64,000 nt of DNA, taken from assembly GCF_036013525.1 (NCBI RefSeq), contig NZ_CP107853.1, positions 8,370,001-8,434,000 on the forward strand, written 5' to 3'. Made by a program: the position numbers and the translations under genes. The notes below the pieces were generated by a model. It was not told the DNA's origin. It saw only the letters and a list, made by a program, of their open reading frames with translations, and ran no database searches. Origin of the DNA: Nonomuraea sp. NBC_00507 (GTDB lineage: Bacteria > Actinomycetota > Actinomycetes > Streptosporangiales > Streptosporangiaceae). Of this stretch, positions 8,129 to 16,320 are shown in pieces (within the stretch, counting starts at the first letter, position 1; every line of letters starts with the position of its first letter).

Positions 8129-8494
8129 ATGACCGATCCAATGCGCGAGACCCTGAACCGCTGGAAGGCCGCTTTCGACGGCCACCAAGTGGACGCGATG
8201 GCCAACCTGTTCACCCCTGACGCCCTCTTCCAGGGCTTCGGGCCCAAGGTCGTCACCGGCCGCGACGCGGTACGCGCGTACTACGAGGCGGTTCCGGACG
8301 ACCGAACCGCCGAGGTCGCCGTCCTGAGCACTTACACCGTCGGCGACGAAGTGGCCGGTGGATTCGCGGATGTCACCTTCCGCGACCCGAAGGGCTGGGA
8401 AGCGGCGGTGCACCTGTCCCTGGTCCTTCGGCGCGATCCGGACACATGGCGGATCCGTCAGTACCACGTATCCCGGGTCATCCCGGAAGGCTGA
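8129..8494 (+). CDS. SnoaL-like/NTF2-fold protein
   Basis: This is 121 residues with the NTF2-like pattern: a long N-terminal helix (ETLNRWKAAFDGHQVDAMAN), then LFTPDALFQGFGP and GRDAVRAYYEAVP, then strands ending TWRIRQYHVSRVIPE. Such domains act as small isomerases, cyclases, hydratases or ligand-binding units. ATG 8129 is preferred over the in-frame ATG 8114 because GGAGG (8116-8120) is well placed for it. It lies between two copies of the same operator with the TetR gene behind it, and the SDR downstream is presumably a pathway partner. Confidence 0.75.
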   Translation: MTDPMRETLNRWKAAFDGHQVDAMANLFTPDALFQGFGPKVVTGRDAVRAYYEAVPDDRTAEVAVLSTYTVGDEVAGGFADVTFRDPKGWEAAVHLSLVLRRDPDTWRIRQYHVSRVIPEG

Positions 8495-8575
8495 GCCAGC
8501 CCTGCACCAAGGGCCTGACTACGGAACCGCCACCGTTCCCGAACGGCCGTGCGCCATCCCGCTTTGACGATTATC

Positions 8576-8606
8576 GACCGGTCGTCTACCTTATAGACGA
8601 CCGGTC
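8576..8606. promoter_or_regulatory. Second TetR operator: paired GACCGGTC boxes upstream of the SDR gene
   Basis: GACCGGTC at 8576-8583 and 8599-8606 (23-bp spacing) has the intervening sequence GTCTACCTTATAGAC. Each box extends to CGACCGGTCG. It matches the operator at 8053-8082, so the SDR probably has its own promoter under the same repressor. Confidence 0.65.
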
Positions 8607-8647
8607 GCCTAGTACGACAGCATCCTCGAACACCAAGGAAGGTCATC

Positions 8648-9361
8648 ATGAGCCACCACGGCCAGAAGGTCGCGGTCATCACCGGAGCGTCGCAGGGCAT
8701 AGGCGCCGGACTCGTCGCCGCCTACCGCAAGCTCGGCTACGGCGTCGTCGCGACCTCGCGTACGATCGCCCCCGCCGACGACGCCGACGTCGTGACCATC
8801 CAGGGCGACATCGCCAACCCCGCCACCGCCGAGCGCGTCATCGCCGCCGGCATCGAGCGCTTCGGCCGTATCGACACCCTGATCAACAACGCGGGACTCT
8901 TCATCGCCAAGCCCTTCACCGAGTACACCGCCGACGACTACGCCGCCGTGGCCGGTGTGAATCTGGCCGGGTTCTTCCGCATGACCCAGCTGGCCATACA
9001 GCACATGCTTGCTCAAGGCAGCGGCCACGTCGTCAACATCACCACCAGCCTGGTCGACAACCCCGACTCCAATGTCCCCTCGGTGCTGGCCTCGCTGACG
9101 AAGGGAGGACTGCAGTCCGCCACCAAGTCACTGGCCATCGAATACGCGACCCGCGGCGTCCGCGTCAACGCCGTCTCGCCGGGCACGATCAAGACCCCGA
9201 TGCACCCCCAGGAGACCCACCAGGCCCTCGCGGCCTTGCACCCGGTCCGGCGGTTGGGTGAAGTGAGCGACATCGTCGACGCGGTGATCTACCTCGAGAA
9301 GGCTCCGTTCGTCACCGGCGAGATCCTTCACGTCGACGGAGGCATGAGCGCCGGCCACTGA
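8648..9361 (+). CDS. Short-chain dehydrogenase/reductase (classical SDR)
   Basis: This 237-residue protein has the classical SDR features: the NAD(P)-binding TGASQGIGAGLVAAY motif at residues 15-30, NNAG near 80, a catalytic Ser in NITTSLVDN, and a C-terminal PGTIKTPM and VDGGMSAGH. The usual Y-x-x-x-K position is occupied by LASLTKGGLQSATKSLAIEY: the catalytic Tyr appears replaced by Leu/Ser while the Lys is kept, so catalysis may be altered. ATG 8648 follows AAGGAAGG. The gene belongs to the TetR regulon with the SnoaL-like gene. Confidence 0.8.
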   Translation: MSHHGQKVAVITGASQGIGAGLVAAYRKLGYGVVATSRTIAPADDADVVTIQGDIANPATAERVIAAGIERFGRIDTLINNAGLFIAKPFTEYTADDYAAVAGVNLAGFFRMTQLAIQHMLAQGSGHVVNITTSLVDNPDSNVPSVLASLTKGGLQSATKSLAIEYATRGVRVNAVSPGTIKTPMHPQETHQALAALHPVRRLGEVSDIVDAVIYLEKAPFVTGEILHVDGGMSAGH

Positions 9362-9373
9362 GGCGCGGAAGGC

Positions 9374-9401
9374 GCCCCGCGCCGGCGGCGGCCGGCGGGG
9401 C
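9374..9401. terminator. GC-rich hairpin after the SDR gene
   Basis: GCCCC-gc-GCCGGC (9374-9386) pairs with GCCGGC-GGGGC (9391-9401) around a 4-base loop. It starts 12 bases after the SDR stop. There is no U-tract, as is usual for actinomycete hairpin terminators. Confidence 0.5.
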
Positions 9402-9445
9402 GAGGGTCGTGTCGCTCAGCTTCGCGGTGAGGCACTCGACCCGCG

Positions 9446-9589
9446 ATGGAGAACGGGAACGACACGTTCAAGACGATCGGACAGGGCGCCGCCACGTCCG
9501 TGCCGGTCGCGACGTGGCCGCGGCTGGACGGCCTGGGCGGCCGGTACGTGGACGGCCGGGTTGGACCCGGGCAAGGGCCCCGAACGTAA
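9446..9589 (+). pseudogene. Relic: C-terminus of a second SDR
   Basis: Forty-seven residues are open from ATG 9446 to TAA 9587-9589. The stretch TFKTIGQGAATSVPVATWPR followed by LDGLGGRYVDG is the C-terminal signature of retinol-dehydrogenase-like SDRs (usually QGAATSVWAATSP and LDGxGGxYCED). The rest of the gene is missing. The intact SDR next door is of a different subfamily, so this is not a simple tandem copy. Confidence 0.5.
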
Positions 9590-9620
9590 CCTGAACGATA
9601 CTTTCAACCACTTCACAAGC

Positions 9621-9658
9621 ATGTAACCGATTACATACCCTCATGTAACCGATTACAT
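9621..9658. promoter_or_regulatory. Two identical LacI-type operators before rbsR
   Basis: ATGTAACCGATTACAT occurs at 9621-9636 and 9643-9658, 22 bp apart. It is a LacI/GalR-type palindrome with the central CG expected for this family (TGTAANCGNTTACA type). The pair sits directly before the ribosome-binding site and GTG start of the LacI-family gene, so autoregulation of the whole ribose operon is likely. Confidence 0.8.
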
Positions 9659-9667
9659 GGAGGTCAG

Positions 9668-10684
9668 GTGGCTCGCATCAAGGATGTCGCCGCGCAGGCG
9701 GGCGTCTCCGTCGCGACCGTGTCCCGGGTGCTCAACGACAACCCCTCGGTCACCGAGGAGACGCGCAACCGGGTCCACGACGCGATGGCCGCGCTGAACT
9801 ACCGGCCCAACGCCGTCGCCCGGTCCCTGCGCACCGAGGCCACCAGGACACTCGGGCTGATCATCGGCGACATCCTCAACCCGTTCTTCTCCGAGCTGGC
9901 GCGGGCCGTGGAGGACGAGGCCCGCGAGGCCGGCTACACCGTGATCATGGGCAACGCCGACGAGCGCCCCGACCAGCAGGACCACTACGTGCGCACCCTG
10001 ATGGAACAGCAGGTGGACGGGCTGCTGATCTGCCCGACCGCCGAGGTGACGCCCCTGGTGGAGGAGGTCAGCCGGGGGGAGCGGCCGCTGGTCTTCCTCG
10101 ACCGGACGCTCAGCGGCGTGGAGGTGCCGTCGGTGCGGGCCGACGGCAGCACCGCCATCGCCGAGCTGGTCGCCCACCTGCGCGGCCTCGGGCACCGGCG
10201 GATCGCGTTCGTCTCCGGGCCGAGCACCCTGTCCACCGGGCGCGAACGGACGGAGGCCTTCCTGCGGGCGGCGGCCGAGCACGGCCTGGAGGTCCCCGAG
10301 GAGTACGTGCGCGTCGGCGACTTCCGCGCCGGCAGCGGCAGGCGGATCACCGCCGAACTCCTCGACCTGGCCGAACCGCCGCAGGCGATCTTCCTGGGCG
10401 ACAACCTCATGACCCTCGGCGCGCTCGACGAGGTCCGCGAGCGCGGCCTGGACATCCCCGGCGACGTGGCGCTGGCCTCGTTCGACGACGTGCCGTGGTT
10501 CAACCACATCCATCCCCGCATCACCGCGATCAGCCAGCCCACCGCCGAGCTGGGCCGGCGCGCGGTCAGGTTGATCCTCGACGCTCTGCACGGCCGGGCC
10601 ACCGACTCGGTCGTGCTGCCCGCGACGCTCGTGGTCCGCGAGTCGTGCGGAGAGACAGGCCCAGGCAAGGAGGACGGCTCGTGA
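9668..10684 (+). CDS. rbsR: LacI-family repressor of the ribose operon
   Basis: This 338-residue protein has the LacI HTH and hinge: IKDVAAQAGVSVATVSRVLN, then YRPNAVARSLRTEATRTLGL. It is followed by a periplasmic-binding-protein-like domain (LIIGDILNPFFSELARAVED) that would bind a sugar. GTG 9668 follows GGAGGTCAGG. It is the first gene of a six-gene ribose operon and overlaps the next by 4 bases (GTGA). Two identical operators lie immediately upstream. Release of DNA by ribose or a derivative is inferred from context. Confidence 0.88.
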   Translation: MARIKDVAAQAGVSVATVSRVLNDNPSVTEETRNRVHDAMAALNYRPNAVARSLRTEATRTLGLIIGDILNPFFSELARAVEDEAREAGYTVIMGNADERPDQQDHYVRTLMEQQVDGLLICPTAEVTPLVEEVSRGERPLVFLDRTLSGVEVPSVRADGSTAIAELVAHLRGLGHRRIAFVSGPSTLSTGRERTEAFLRAAAEHGLEVPEEYVRVGDFRAGSGRRITAELLDLAEPPQAIFLGDNLMTLGALDEVRERGLDIPGDVALASFDDVPWFNHIHPRITAISQPTAELGRRAVRLILDALHGRATDSVVLPATLVVRESCGETGPGKEDGS

Positions 10685-12189
10685 GCCAGGCACGGGAGAT
10701 CCTGCGCGTGGAGGGACTCGGCAAGAGGTTCCCCGGCGTGGTGGCGCTCGACGGCGTCGACTTCGACCTGCGCGAGGGCGAGGTGCACGTCCTGCTCGGC
10801 GAGAACGGCGCCGGCAAGAGCACGCTCATCAAGATGTTGTCCGGCGCCTACCAGCCCGGGAGCGGCCGCATCCTCCTCGACGGCGAGCCGGTCGCCATCC
10901 GGACCGCCGCCGACGCCCAGCGGCTCGGCATCGCCACGATCTACCAGGAGTTCAACCTGGTCCCCCAGCTGACGGTGGGCGAGAACCTCGCCCTGGGCCG
11001 GCCGCCGCGCCGCTTCGGGTTCGTCGACACGCGGCGCATGCACGAGCAGGCCCGCGGCCTGCTCGACCGGGTGGGCATCGACGTCGACCCGCGCACCCGC
11101 GTCGCCGACCTGGGCATCGCGCAGATGCAGATGGTCGAGATCGCCAAGGCGCTCGCGCTGAACGCCCGCGTCCTCATCATGGACGAGCCCACCGCCGTGC
11201 TCACCACCAGTGAGGTGCAGCGCCTGTTCGGCCTGGTCGGGCAGCTGCGCGAGCGGGGCGTGGCCGTGGTGTTCATCACCCACCACCTGGAGGAGATCGC
11301 GCAGATCGGCGACCGGGTGACCGTGCTGCGCGACGGCCGCTCGGTGGCGCAGGTGCCCGCAGGCACGCCCGAGGAGGAGCTGATCCGGCTCATGGTGGGC
11401 CGGCCCATCGACCAGCAGTACCCGCGCGAGGTCGCCGCGGCCGGCGAGCCGCTGCTGCAGGTGCGCGACCTGAGCCGGGCCGGCGCGTTCTCCGGCGTGT
11501 CGTTCGAGGTGCGCGCCGGCGAGGTCGTCGGCCTGGCCGGGCTGGTCGGCGCGGGCCGCACCGAAGTGGTCCGAGCGGTGTTCGGCGCCGACGCCTACGA
11601 CTCGGGCGAGGTGCTGGTGCGCGGCCGGCGGCTGCCCGGCGGCGACGTGCGCGCCGCCATGGAGGCCGGGCTGGGTCTGGTCCCGGAGGATCGCAAGGGC
11701 CAGGGGCTCGTCCTGGGCGCCGACATCGCCGAGAACCTGGGCCTGGTCACCCTGCGCGGCGCCACCCGCGGCGGTTTCGTCGACCGGGCCGGGCAGCGCG
11801 AGGCCGCCGCGCGGGTGGCCGCCCAGCTCGGCGTGCGGATGAGCCACCTCGGCCAGGAGGTGCGCACCCTGTCGGGCGGGAACCAGCAGAAGATCGTGAT
11901 CGGCAAGTGGCTGCTCGCCGACGCCAACGTGCTCATTCTCGACGAGCCAACGCGCGGCATCGACGTCGGTGCCAAGGTCGAGATCTACCAGTTGATCAAT
12001 TCGCTCACCGCCTCCGGCCACGCGGTCCTCATGATCTCCAGTGATCTGCCCGAGATCCTCGGGATGAGCGACCGCGTCCTCGTCATGGCCAGAGGCAGGC
12101 TCGTCGGCGAGCTGGAGGCCGCCGAAGCGACCCAGGACTCCGTGATGGCGCTGGCCGTCACCGAGGTGGAGGATGCCCGTGTCCACTAA
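10681..12189 (+). CDS. rbsA: Ribose ABC transporter ATP-binding protein (two-domain)
   Basis: This is 502 residues from GTG 10681 and has two fused ABC domains. The first carries Walker A GENGAGKST (about residue 40) and Walker B VLIMDEPTAVLT. The second carries the degenerate A site (GLVGAGRTEVV) but an intact signature LSGGNQQK and LILDEPTRGIDVG, exactly as in RbsA/XylG/MglA. ATP hydrolysis drives sugar import with the RbsC permease. It is coupled to rbsR and rbsC by overlaps. The ribose assignment rests on the operon (ribokinase, pyranase). Confidence 0.92.
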   Translation: MSQAREILRVEGLGKRFPGVVALDGVDFDLREGEVHVLLGENGAGKSTLIKMLSGAYQPGSGRILLDGEPVAIRTAADAQRLGIATIYQEFNLVPQLTVGENLALGRPPRRFGFVDTRRMHEQARGLLDRVGIDVDPRTRVADLGIAQMQMVEIAKALALNARVLIMDEPTAVLTTSEVQRLFGLVGQLRERGVAVVFITHHLEEIAQIGDRVTVLRDGRSVAQVPAGTPEEELIRLMVGRPIDQQYPREVAAAGEPLLQVRDLSRAGAFSGVSFEVRAGEVVGLAGLVGAGRTEVVRAVFGADAYDSGEVLVRGRRLPGGDVRAAMEAGLGLVPEDRKGQGLVLGADIAENLGLVTLRGATRGGFVDRAGQREAAARVAAQLGVRMSHLGQEVRTLSGGNQQKIVIGKWLLADANVLILDEPTRGIDVGAKVEIYQLINSLTASGHAVLMISSDLPEILGMSDRVLVMARGRLVGELEAAEATQDSVMALAVTEVEDARVH

Positions 12190-13141
12190 CGTGCTGGCCG
12201 GACGGCCGGCGGCCAGGAGCCTGCTGGCCGAGAACGGCTCGCTCGCGGCGCTCGTCGTGCTCGTCGTGGCGCTGTCGTTGCTGTCCGGCGACTTTCTGAC
12301 CGTGACGAACCTGCTGAACGTGGGCGTCCAGGCGGCGGTCACCGCGATTCTCGCCTTCGGCTCCACCTTCGTCATCATCACCGGCGGGATCGACCTGTCC
12401 GTCGGCGCCGTCGCCGCCCTGTCGGCGATCGTGCTGGCCTGGACGGCCGCCGACACCGGCCTGCCCTGGCCGCTGGCCACGCTCGTCGCCCTCGCCGTCG
12501 GCGTCGGGTGCGGGCTGGTCAACGCCGCGCTCATCGCGTACGGCAAGCTGCCGCCGTTCATCGCCACGCTCGCCATGCTGGGCGTGGCGCGGGGTCTGGC
12601 CCTGGTGGTCTCCCAGGGCAGCCCCATCGAGATGCCGGAGGCGGTCTCCCACCTCGGCGACACCGTCGGCGGTTACCTGCCGGTCCCCGTGCTGGTGATG
12701 ACGCTCATGGGCGTGATCGCCGCCGTCGTGCTCAACCGCACCTACGCCGGCCGGGCGATGTACGCCATCGGCGGCAACGAAGAGGCCGCCCGGCTGTCCG
12801 GCATCGCCGTCAGCAGGCAGAAACTCGTCACCTACGCCCTGTCCGGCGCGTTCGCTGCGGTGGCCGGGATCGTCCTGGCCAGCCGGCTGGCCTCGGCCCA
12901 GCCGCAGGCCGCCTCAGGCTACGAGCTGGACGCGATCGCCGCCGTGGTCATCGGCGGGGCGAGCCTGTCGGGCGGCAAGGGCAGGGCGCTCGGCACGCTG
13001 GTCGGCGCGCTCATCCTGGCCGTGCTGCGCAACGGGCTGAACCTGCTGTCGGTCTCCGCCTTCTGGCAGCAGGTGGTCATCGGCGTGGTGATCGCCCTGG
13101 CCGTCCTGCTCGACACACTGCGCCGCCGAAGCGGCCGCTGA
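12173..13141 (+). CDS. rbsC: Ribose ABC transporter permease
   Basis: This is 322 residues with about 8-10 hydrophobic helices. It has the sugar-permease signature FVIITGGIDLSVGAVAALSA and YAIGGNEEAARLSGI of the BPD_transp_2 family, and the C-terminal LDAIAAVVIGGASLSGGKG. It starts at ATG 12173 within the end of rbsA, with GGAGG just upstream. It forms the membrane channel of the ribose importer with RbsA and RbsB. Confidence 0.92.
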   Translation: MPVSTNVLAGRPAARSLLAENGSLAALVVLVVALSLLSGDFLTVTNLLNVGVQAAVTAILAFGSTFVIITGGIDLSVGAVAALSAIVLAWTAADTGLPWPLATLVALAVGVGCGLVNAALIAYGKLPPFIATLAMLGVARGLALVVSQGSPIEMPEAVSHLGDTVGGYLPVPVLVMTLMGVIAAVVLNRTYAGRAMYAIGGNEEAARLSGIAVSRQKLVTYALSGAFAAVAGIVLASRLASAQPQAASGYELDAIAAVVIGGASLSGGKGRALGTLVGALILAVLRNGLNLLSVSAFWQQVVIGVVIALAVLLDTLRRRSGR

Positions 13142-13182
13142 CACCACCGCACAACCAGTAAGAACAAAGTGAGGTACCACCC

Positions 13183-14136
13183 ATGCGCATCCACGCCCTC
13201 ATCGCGGCGGGCGCCGCTCTGACCCTCGGCCTGACCGCCTGCGGCTCGTCCGGCACGTCCTCCTCCGGCTCGCCGGCAACCGCCTCCGGCGGCGACGTCA
13301 AGATCGGCATGTCGATCTCCACCCTGAACAACCCCTACTTCGTGCAGCTGCGCGAGGGCGCCGAGGCCGAGGCCAAGAAGCTGGGCGTCACGCTGACCGT
13401 CACCGACGCGCAGAACGACGCCTCCCAGCAGGTGAACCAGGTGCAGAACTTCACCAGCCAGAACATGAAGGCGATCATCATCAACCCGGTCGACTCCGAC
13501 GCCGCCGCGCCTGCGGTCAAGGTCGCGGAACGTTCCAGCATTCCCGTGCTCGCCGTGGACCGCGGCGTCAACGGGGCCACGGTCGCCCAGACCGTCGCCT
13601 CCGACAACGTGGCCGGCGGCAAGCTGGCCGCCGAGCAGCTCGCCAAGGAGATCGGCGAGAAGGGCGAGGTCGTCGTTCTCCAGGGCGTGCCCGGCACCTC
13701 GGCCTCGCGCGACCGCGGCCAGGGCTTCACCGAGGGCATCAAGGCGTTCCCGAACATCAAGGTCGTCGCCCAGCAGCCGGCCGACTTCGACCGCACCAAG
13801 GGCCTGGACGTCATGACGAACCTGCTGCAGTCGCACCCCGGCGTCACCGGCGTGTTCGCCGAGAACGACGAGATGGCGCTCGGCGCGATCAAGGCGCTCG
13901 GCGCCAAGGCCGGCAAGGAGGTCAAGGTCGTCGGCTTCGACGGCACCCCGGACGGGCTGAAGGCGATCGAGGCCGGCACCCTGGCGGCCAGCATCGCCCA
14001 GCAGCCGGCCCTGCTCGGCCAGCAGTCCGTGCAGAACGCGGTCAAGGCCGCGGGCGGCGAGAAGCTGGAGGCCACCCTCAACGTGCCGGTGAAGGTCGCC
14101 ACGAAGGACAACCTGTCCGAGTTCACCGGGGCATGA
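13183..14136 (+). CDS. rbsB: Ribose-binding lipoprotein
   Basis: This 317-residue protein has a lipoprotein signal with the lipobox LTAC (Cys20), followed by a Ser/Gly/Thr-rich spacer. The mature part is a type I periplasmic-binding-protein fold with motifs close to RbsB: IGMSISTLNNPYFVQLREGA, then AIIINPVDSDAAAPAV, VVLQGVPGTSASRDR and GVFAENDEMALGAIKALG. It binds the sugar outside the membrane and delivers it to RbsC. It lies 41 bases after rbsC and overlaps ribokinase by 4. Confidence 0.92.
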   Translation: MRIHALIAAGAALTLGLTACGSSGTSSSGSPATASGGDVKIGMSISTLNNPYFVQLREGAEAEAKKLGVTLTVTDAQNDASQQVNQVQNFTSQNMKAIIINPVDSDAAAPAVKVAERSSIPVLAVDRGVNGATVAQTVASDNVAGGKLAAEQLAKEIGEKGEVVVLQGVPGTSASRDRGQGFTEGIKAFPNIKVVAQQPADFDRTKGLDVMTNLLQSHPGVTGVFAENDEMALGAIKALGAKAGKEVKVVGFDGTPDGLKAIEAGTLAASIAQQPALLGQQSVQNAVKAAGGEKLEATLNVPVKVATKDNLSEFTGA

Positions 14137-15053
14137 GCACGGTGGGTGAACAGGACGAAGGCCGGCCCCGCCACCCGTTCGACGTCGTGGTGGTGGGGTC
14201 GGCCAACGCCGACCTGATCGTCCGGGTGGAACGGCATCCCGCGCCGGGCGAGACCGTGCTCGGCTCGGAGCTCGCCGTCCACCCCGGAGGCAAGGGCGCC
14301 AACCAGGCCGTGGCCGCCGCACGGCTCGGGGCACGGGTGGCGCTGCTCGGCCGGGTCGGCGCCGACGGGCACGGGCGGCTGCTGCGCGAGTCGCTGGAAC
14401 GTGACAGCGTCGACCTCGCTCACCTGCACGACACGCCCGCCGCCAGCGGCATCGCCATGATCGCCGTCGGGCCGCAGGGCGACAACAGCATCATCGTCGC
14501 CCCCGGCGCCAACGCCCGGCTCACCGAAGCCGACGTGCTGGACGCGGCGCCGCTGCTGCGGTCGGCTCCGGTCGTGTCCCTGCAGCTGGAGATCCCGCTG
14601 CCGGCGGTGCTCGCCGCGGCCCGGCTGGCCCGCCGCGCGGTGCTCAACCTGTCGCCGGCCGCTCCGGTGCCGGACGAACTGCTGGCGCTGTGCGATCCGC
14701 TGGTCGTCAACGAGCACGAGGCGGCCCTGCTGCTCGGCGTACCCGGCGAGCCGGACCGGCAGGCCAAGAGCCTGCTGGCACTCGGCCCCCGCTCGGTCGT
14801 CATCACCCTGGGCGCCGACGGGGCCGTGGTGGCCGAGGCCGGCGTCGTCCACGCGGTGCCCAGTCCCCGCGTGACGGCCGTGGACACGACCGGGGCCGGC
14901 GACGCGTTCACCGGGGCGCTGGCCTGGAGGCTGGCCGCGGGCGAGCCGCTCGCGGATGCCGCGGCGTTCGCCGCCAGGGTAGGCGCCGCGGCCGTACGCA
15001 GGCCGGGGGCGCAGGATTCGTACCCGACGATGACGGAGGTGGAGTACCTGTGA
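14133..15053 (+). CDS. rbsK: Ribokinase
   Basis: This is a 306-residue PfkB-family kinase. An N-terminal substrate motif is followed by HPGGKGANQAVAAARLGA (about residue 48), and the C-terminal signature VDTTGAGDAFTGALAW contains the catalytic Asp and the anion hole. It phosphorylates ribose at O-5 to ribose 5-phosphate after import. It starts inside the rbsB stop (ATGA) and overlaps rbsD by 4. A 15-residue charged N-terminal extension precedes the first strand (FDVVVVGSANADLIV). Confidence 0.92.
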   Translation: MSTVGEQDEGRPRHPFDVVVVGSANADLIVRVERHPAPGETVLGSELAVHPGGKGANQAVAAARLGARVALLGRVGADGHGRLLRESLERDSVDLAHLHDTPAASGIAMIAVGPQGDNSIIVAPGANARLTEADVLDAAPLLRSAPVVSLQLEIPLPAVLAAARLARRAVLNLSPAAPVPDELLALCDPLVVNEHEAALLLGVPGEPDRQAKSLLALGPRSVVITLGADGAVVAEAGVVHAVPSPRVTAVDTTGAGDAFTGALAWRLAAGEPLADAAAFAARVGAAAVRRPGAQDSYPTMTEVEYL

Positions 15054-15439
15054 AGCGCGGCGGCGTCATCAACGCGGCCCTGGCGGGAGCCCTGGCCCGG
15101 CTCGGGCACACCGACGAGCTGCTCATCTGCGACAGCGGCATGCCGCTGCCGGCCGGCGTGCCGGTGGTGGACCTGGCGTTCGTCGCGGGCATCCCGTCGT
15201 TCGGCGACGTGCTCGACGGCATCCTCGCCGAGATCGTCGTCGAGGGCGCCACGGCGGCCGAGGAGGTCCGCGGGGCCAACCCCGCCTGCGACGCGCTGCT
15301 CGGCGAGCGGCTGCCGGGGCTGGCGTACGTGCCGCACGAGCGGCTCAAGAAGCTCTCCGCCGCCGGCAAGCTGGTGGTGCGCACCGGTGAGGCGCGACCG
15401 TACGCCAACGTCATCCTGCGCTGCGGCGTCGCCTTCTGA
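15050..15439 (+). CDS. rbsD: D-ribose pyranase
   Basis: This is 129 residues from GTG 15050, overlapping the rbsK stop. RbsD/FucU mutarotase features are present: His20 in ARLGHTDELLICDSGMPLP, Asp28 in the same segment, and the C-terminal VVRTGEARPYANVILRCG. The enzyme converts beta-pyranose ribose to the furanose form used by ribokinase. It is the last gene of the operon; no strong hairpin follows it. Confidence 0.92.
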   Translation: MKRGGVINAALAGALARLGHTDELLICDSGMPLPAGVPVVDLAFVAGIPSFGDVLDGILAEIVVEGATAAEEVRGANPACDALLGERLPGLAYVPHERLKKLSAAGKLVVRTGEARPYANVILRCGVAF

Positions 15440-15555
15440 CCGGGCTCCGGTGCGCTTCGACGAATGCGCGCCTCCTCTTGGTTGTCCGGCACGAATACGC
15501 CGACCGCACCATGGCATACCGTCGCCGGTGAACGTCCAGGAGGAAAGGCGGCAAG

Positions 15556-16320
15556 TTGATCGCGGTCAGGGAGCTCCATGAGATCGCGGAGTTCGAACGG
15601 GTCCTTGACCTGTACGACGAGATCTGGCACTTCGGATCCGGCGACCCGCCCGTCACGCTGGAGCTGATGTGCGCGTTCGCGCACTCCGGCAATTACGTGG
15701 CGGGCGCCTTCGACGGTGACCGGCTCGTCGGCGGCTCGGTAGGCTTCTTCGCCGCGGGCGGCACGCTGCACTCCCACATCACCGGCACGACCGCACGACA
15801 AGGCGTCGGGCTGGAGCTGAAGCTGCACCAGCGGCGCTGGGCCCTGGAACGCGGCCTGGAGTGCATCACCTGGACCTACGACCCTCTCGTACGCCGCAAC
15901 GCCCACTTCAACCTGGCCAAACTCGGCGCCCGCCCCCAGGAGTACCTGCCCTGCTTCTACGGCGTCATGGACGACGCCATCAACCAGGGTGACGAGTCCG
16001 ACCGCCTGCTCGCCTCCTGGCCGCTCACCGCACCGCACGTCGAAGCTCTCGCACGTCGCGAGCCGTACGTCACAGCGGCGCCGGAGGACGCCGTCGTGGT
16101 GCTCGCGGACGAGGGCGGGCGGCCCGTCGTGGGGCGCGCAGACGGGGCGACGGTGCTGGTCGGCCTGCCCGCCGACATCGAGGCGTTGCGGCGGAGCGAT
16201 CCGGGCACGGCCAAGGCGTGGCGGCACGCCGTTCGCGACGTGCTCGGCGGCCTGATGGCCGAAGGCGGTCAGGTGACCGGGTTCTGCGAGAAGTCCTTCT
16301 ATGTAGTGGAGAGAGTGTGA
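15556..16320 (+). CDS. COG3375-type GNAT acyltransferase, partner of an N-succinylamino acid racemase
   Basis: This 254-residue protein belongs to the large GNAT branch adjacent to MenC-like enolases (predicted GNAT superfamily, COG3375). Features are VAGAFDGDRLVGGSVGFFAA, then LHSHITGTTARQGVGLELKL (acyl-CoA loop) and ITWTYDPLVRRNAHFNLAKL. In Geobacillus such proteins succinylate D-amino acids using succinyl-CoA ahead of N-succinylamino acid racemase, and I infer the same role here. TTG 15556 follows AGGAGGAAAG at a suitable distance. The 4-base overlap with the enolase gene supports a two-step pathway. Confidence 0.75.
   Translation: MIAVRELHEIAEFERVLDLYDEIWHFGSGDPPVTLELMCAFAHSGNYVAGAFDGDRLVGGSVGFFAAGGTLHSHITGTTARQGVGLELKLHQRRWALERGLECITWTYDPLVRRNAHFNLAKLGARPQEYLPCFYGVMDDAINQGDESDRLLASWPLTAPHVEALARREPYVTAAPEDAVVVLADEGGRPVVGRADGATVLVGLPADIEALRRSDPGTAKAWRHAVRDVLGGLMAEGGQVTGFCEKSFYVVERV

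Noticed and set aside
9985..12663. An 892-residue open frame antisense to the ribose operon
   Set aside because: It mirrors rbsR, rbsA and rbsC on the opposite strand, has no recognisable domain and shows the Arg/His/Asp-rich composition of a GC-rich antisense shadow.
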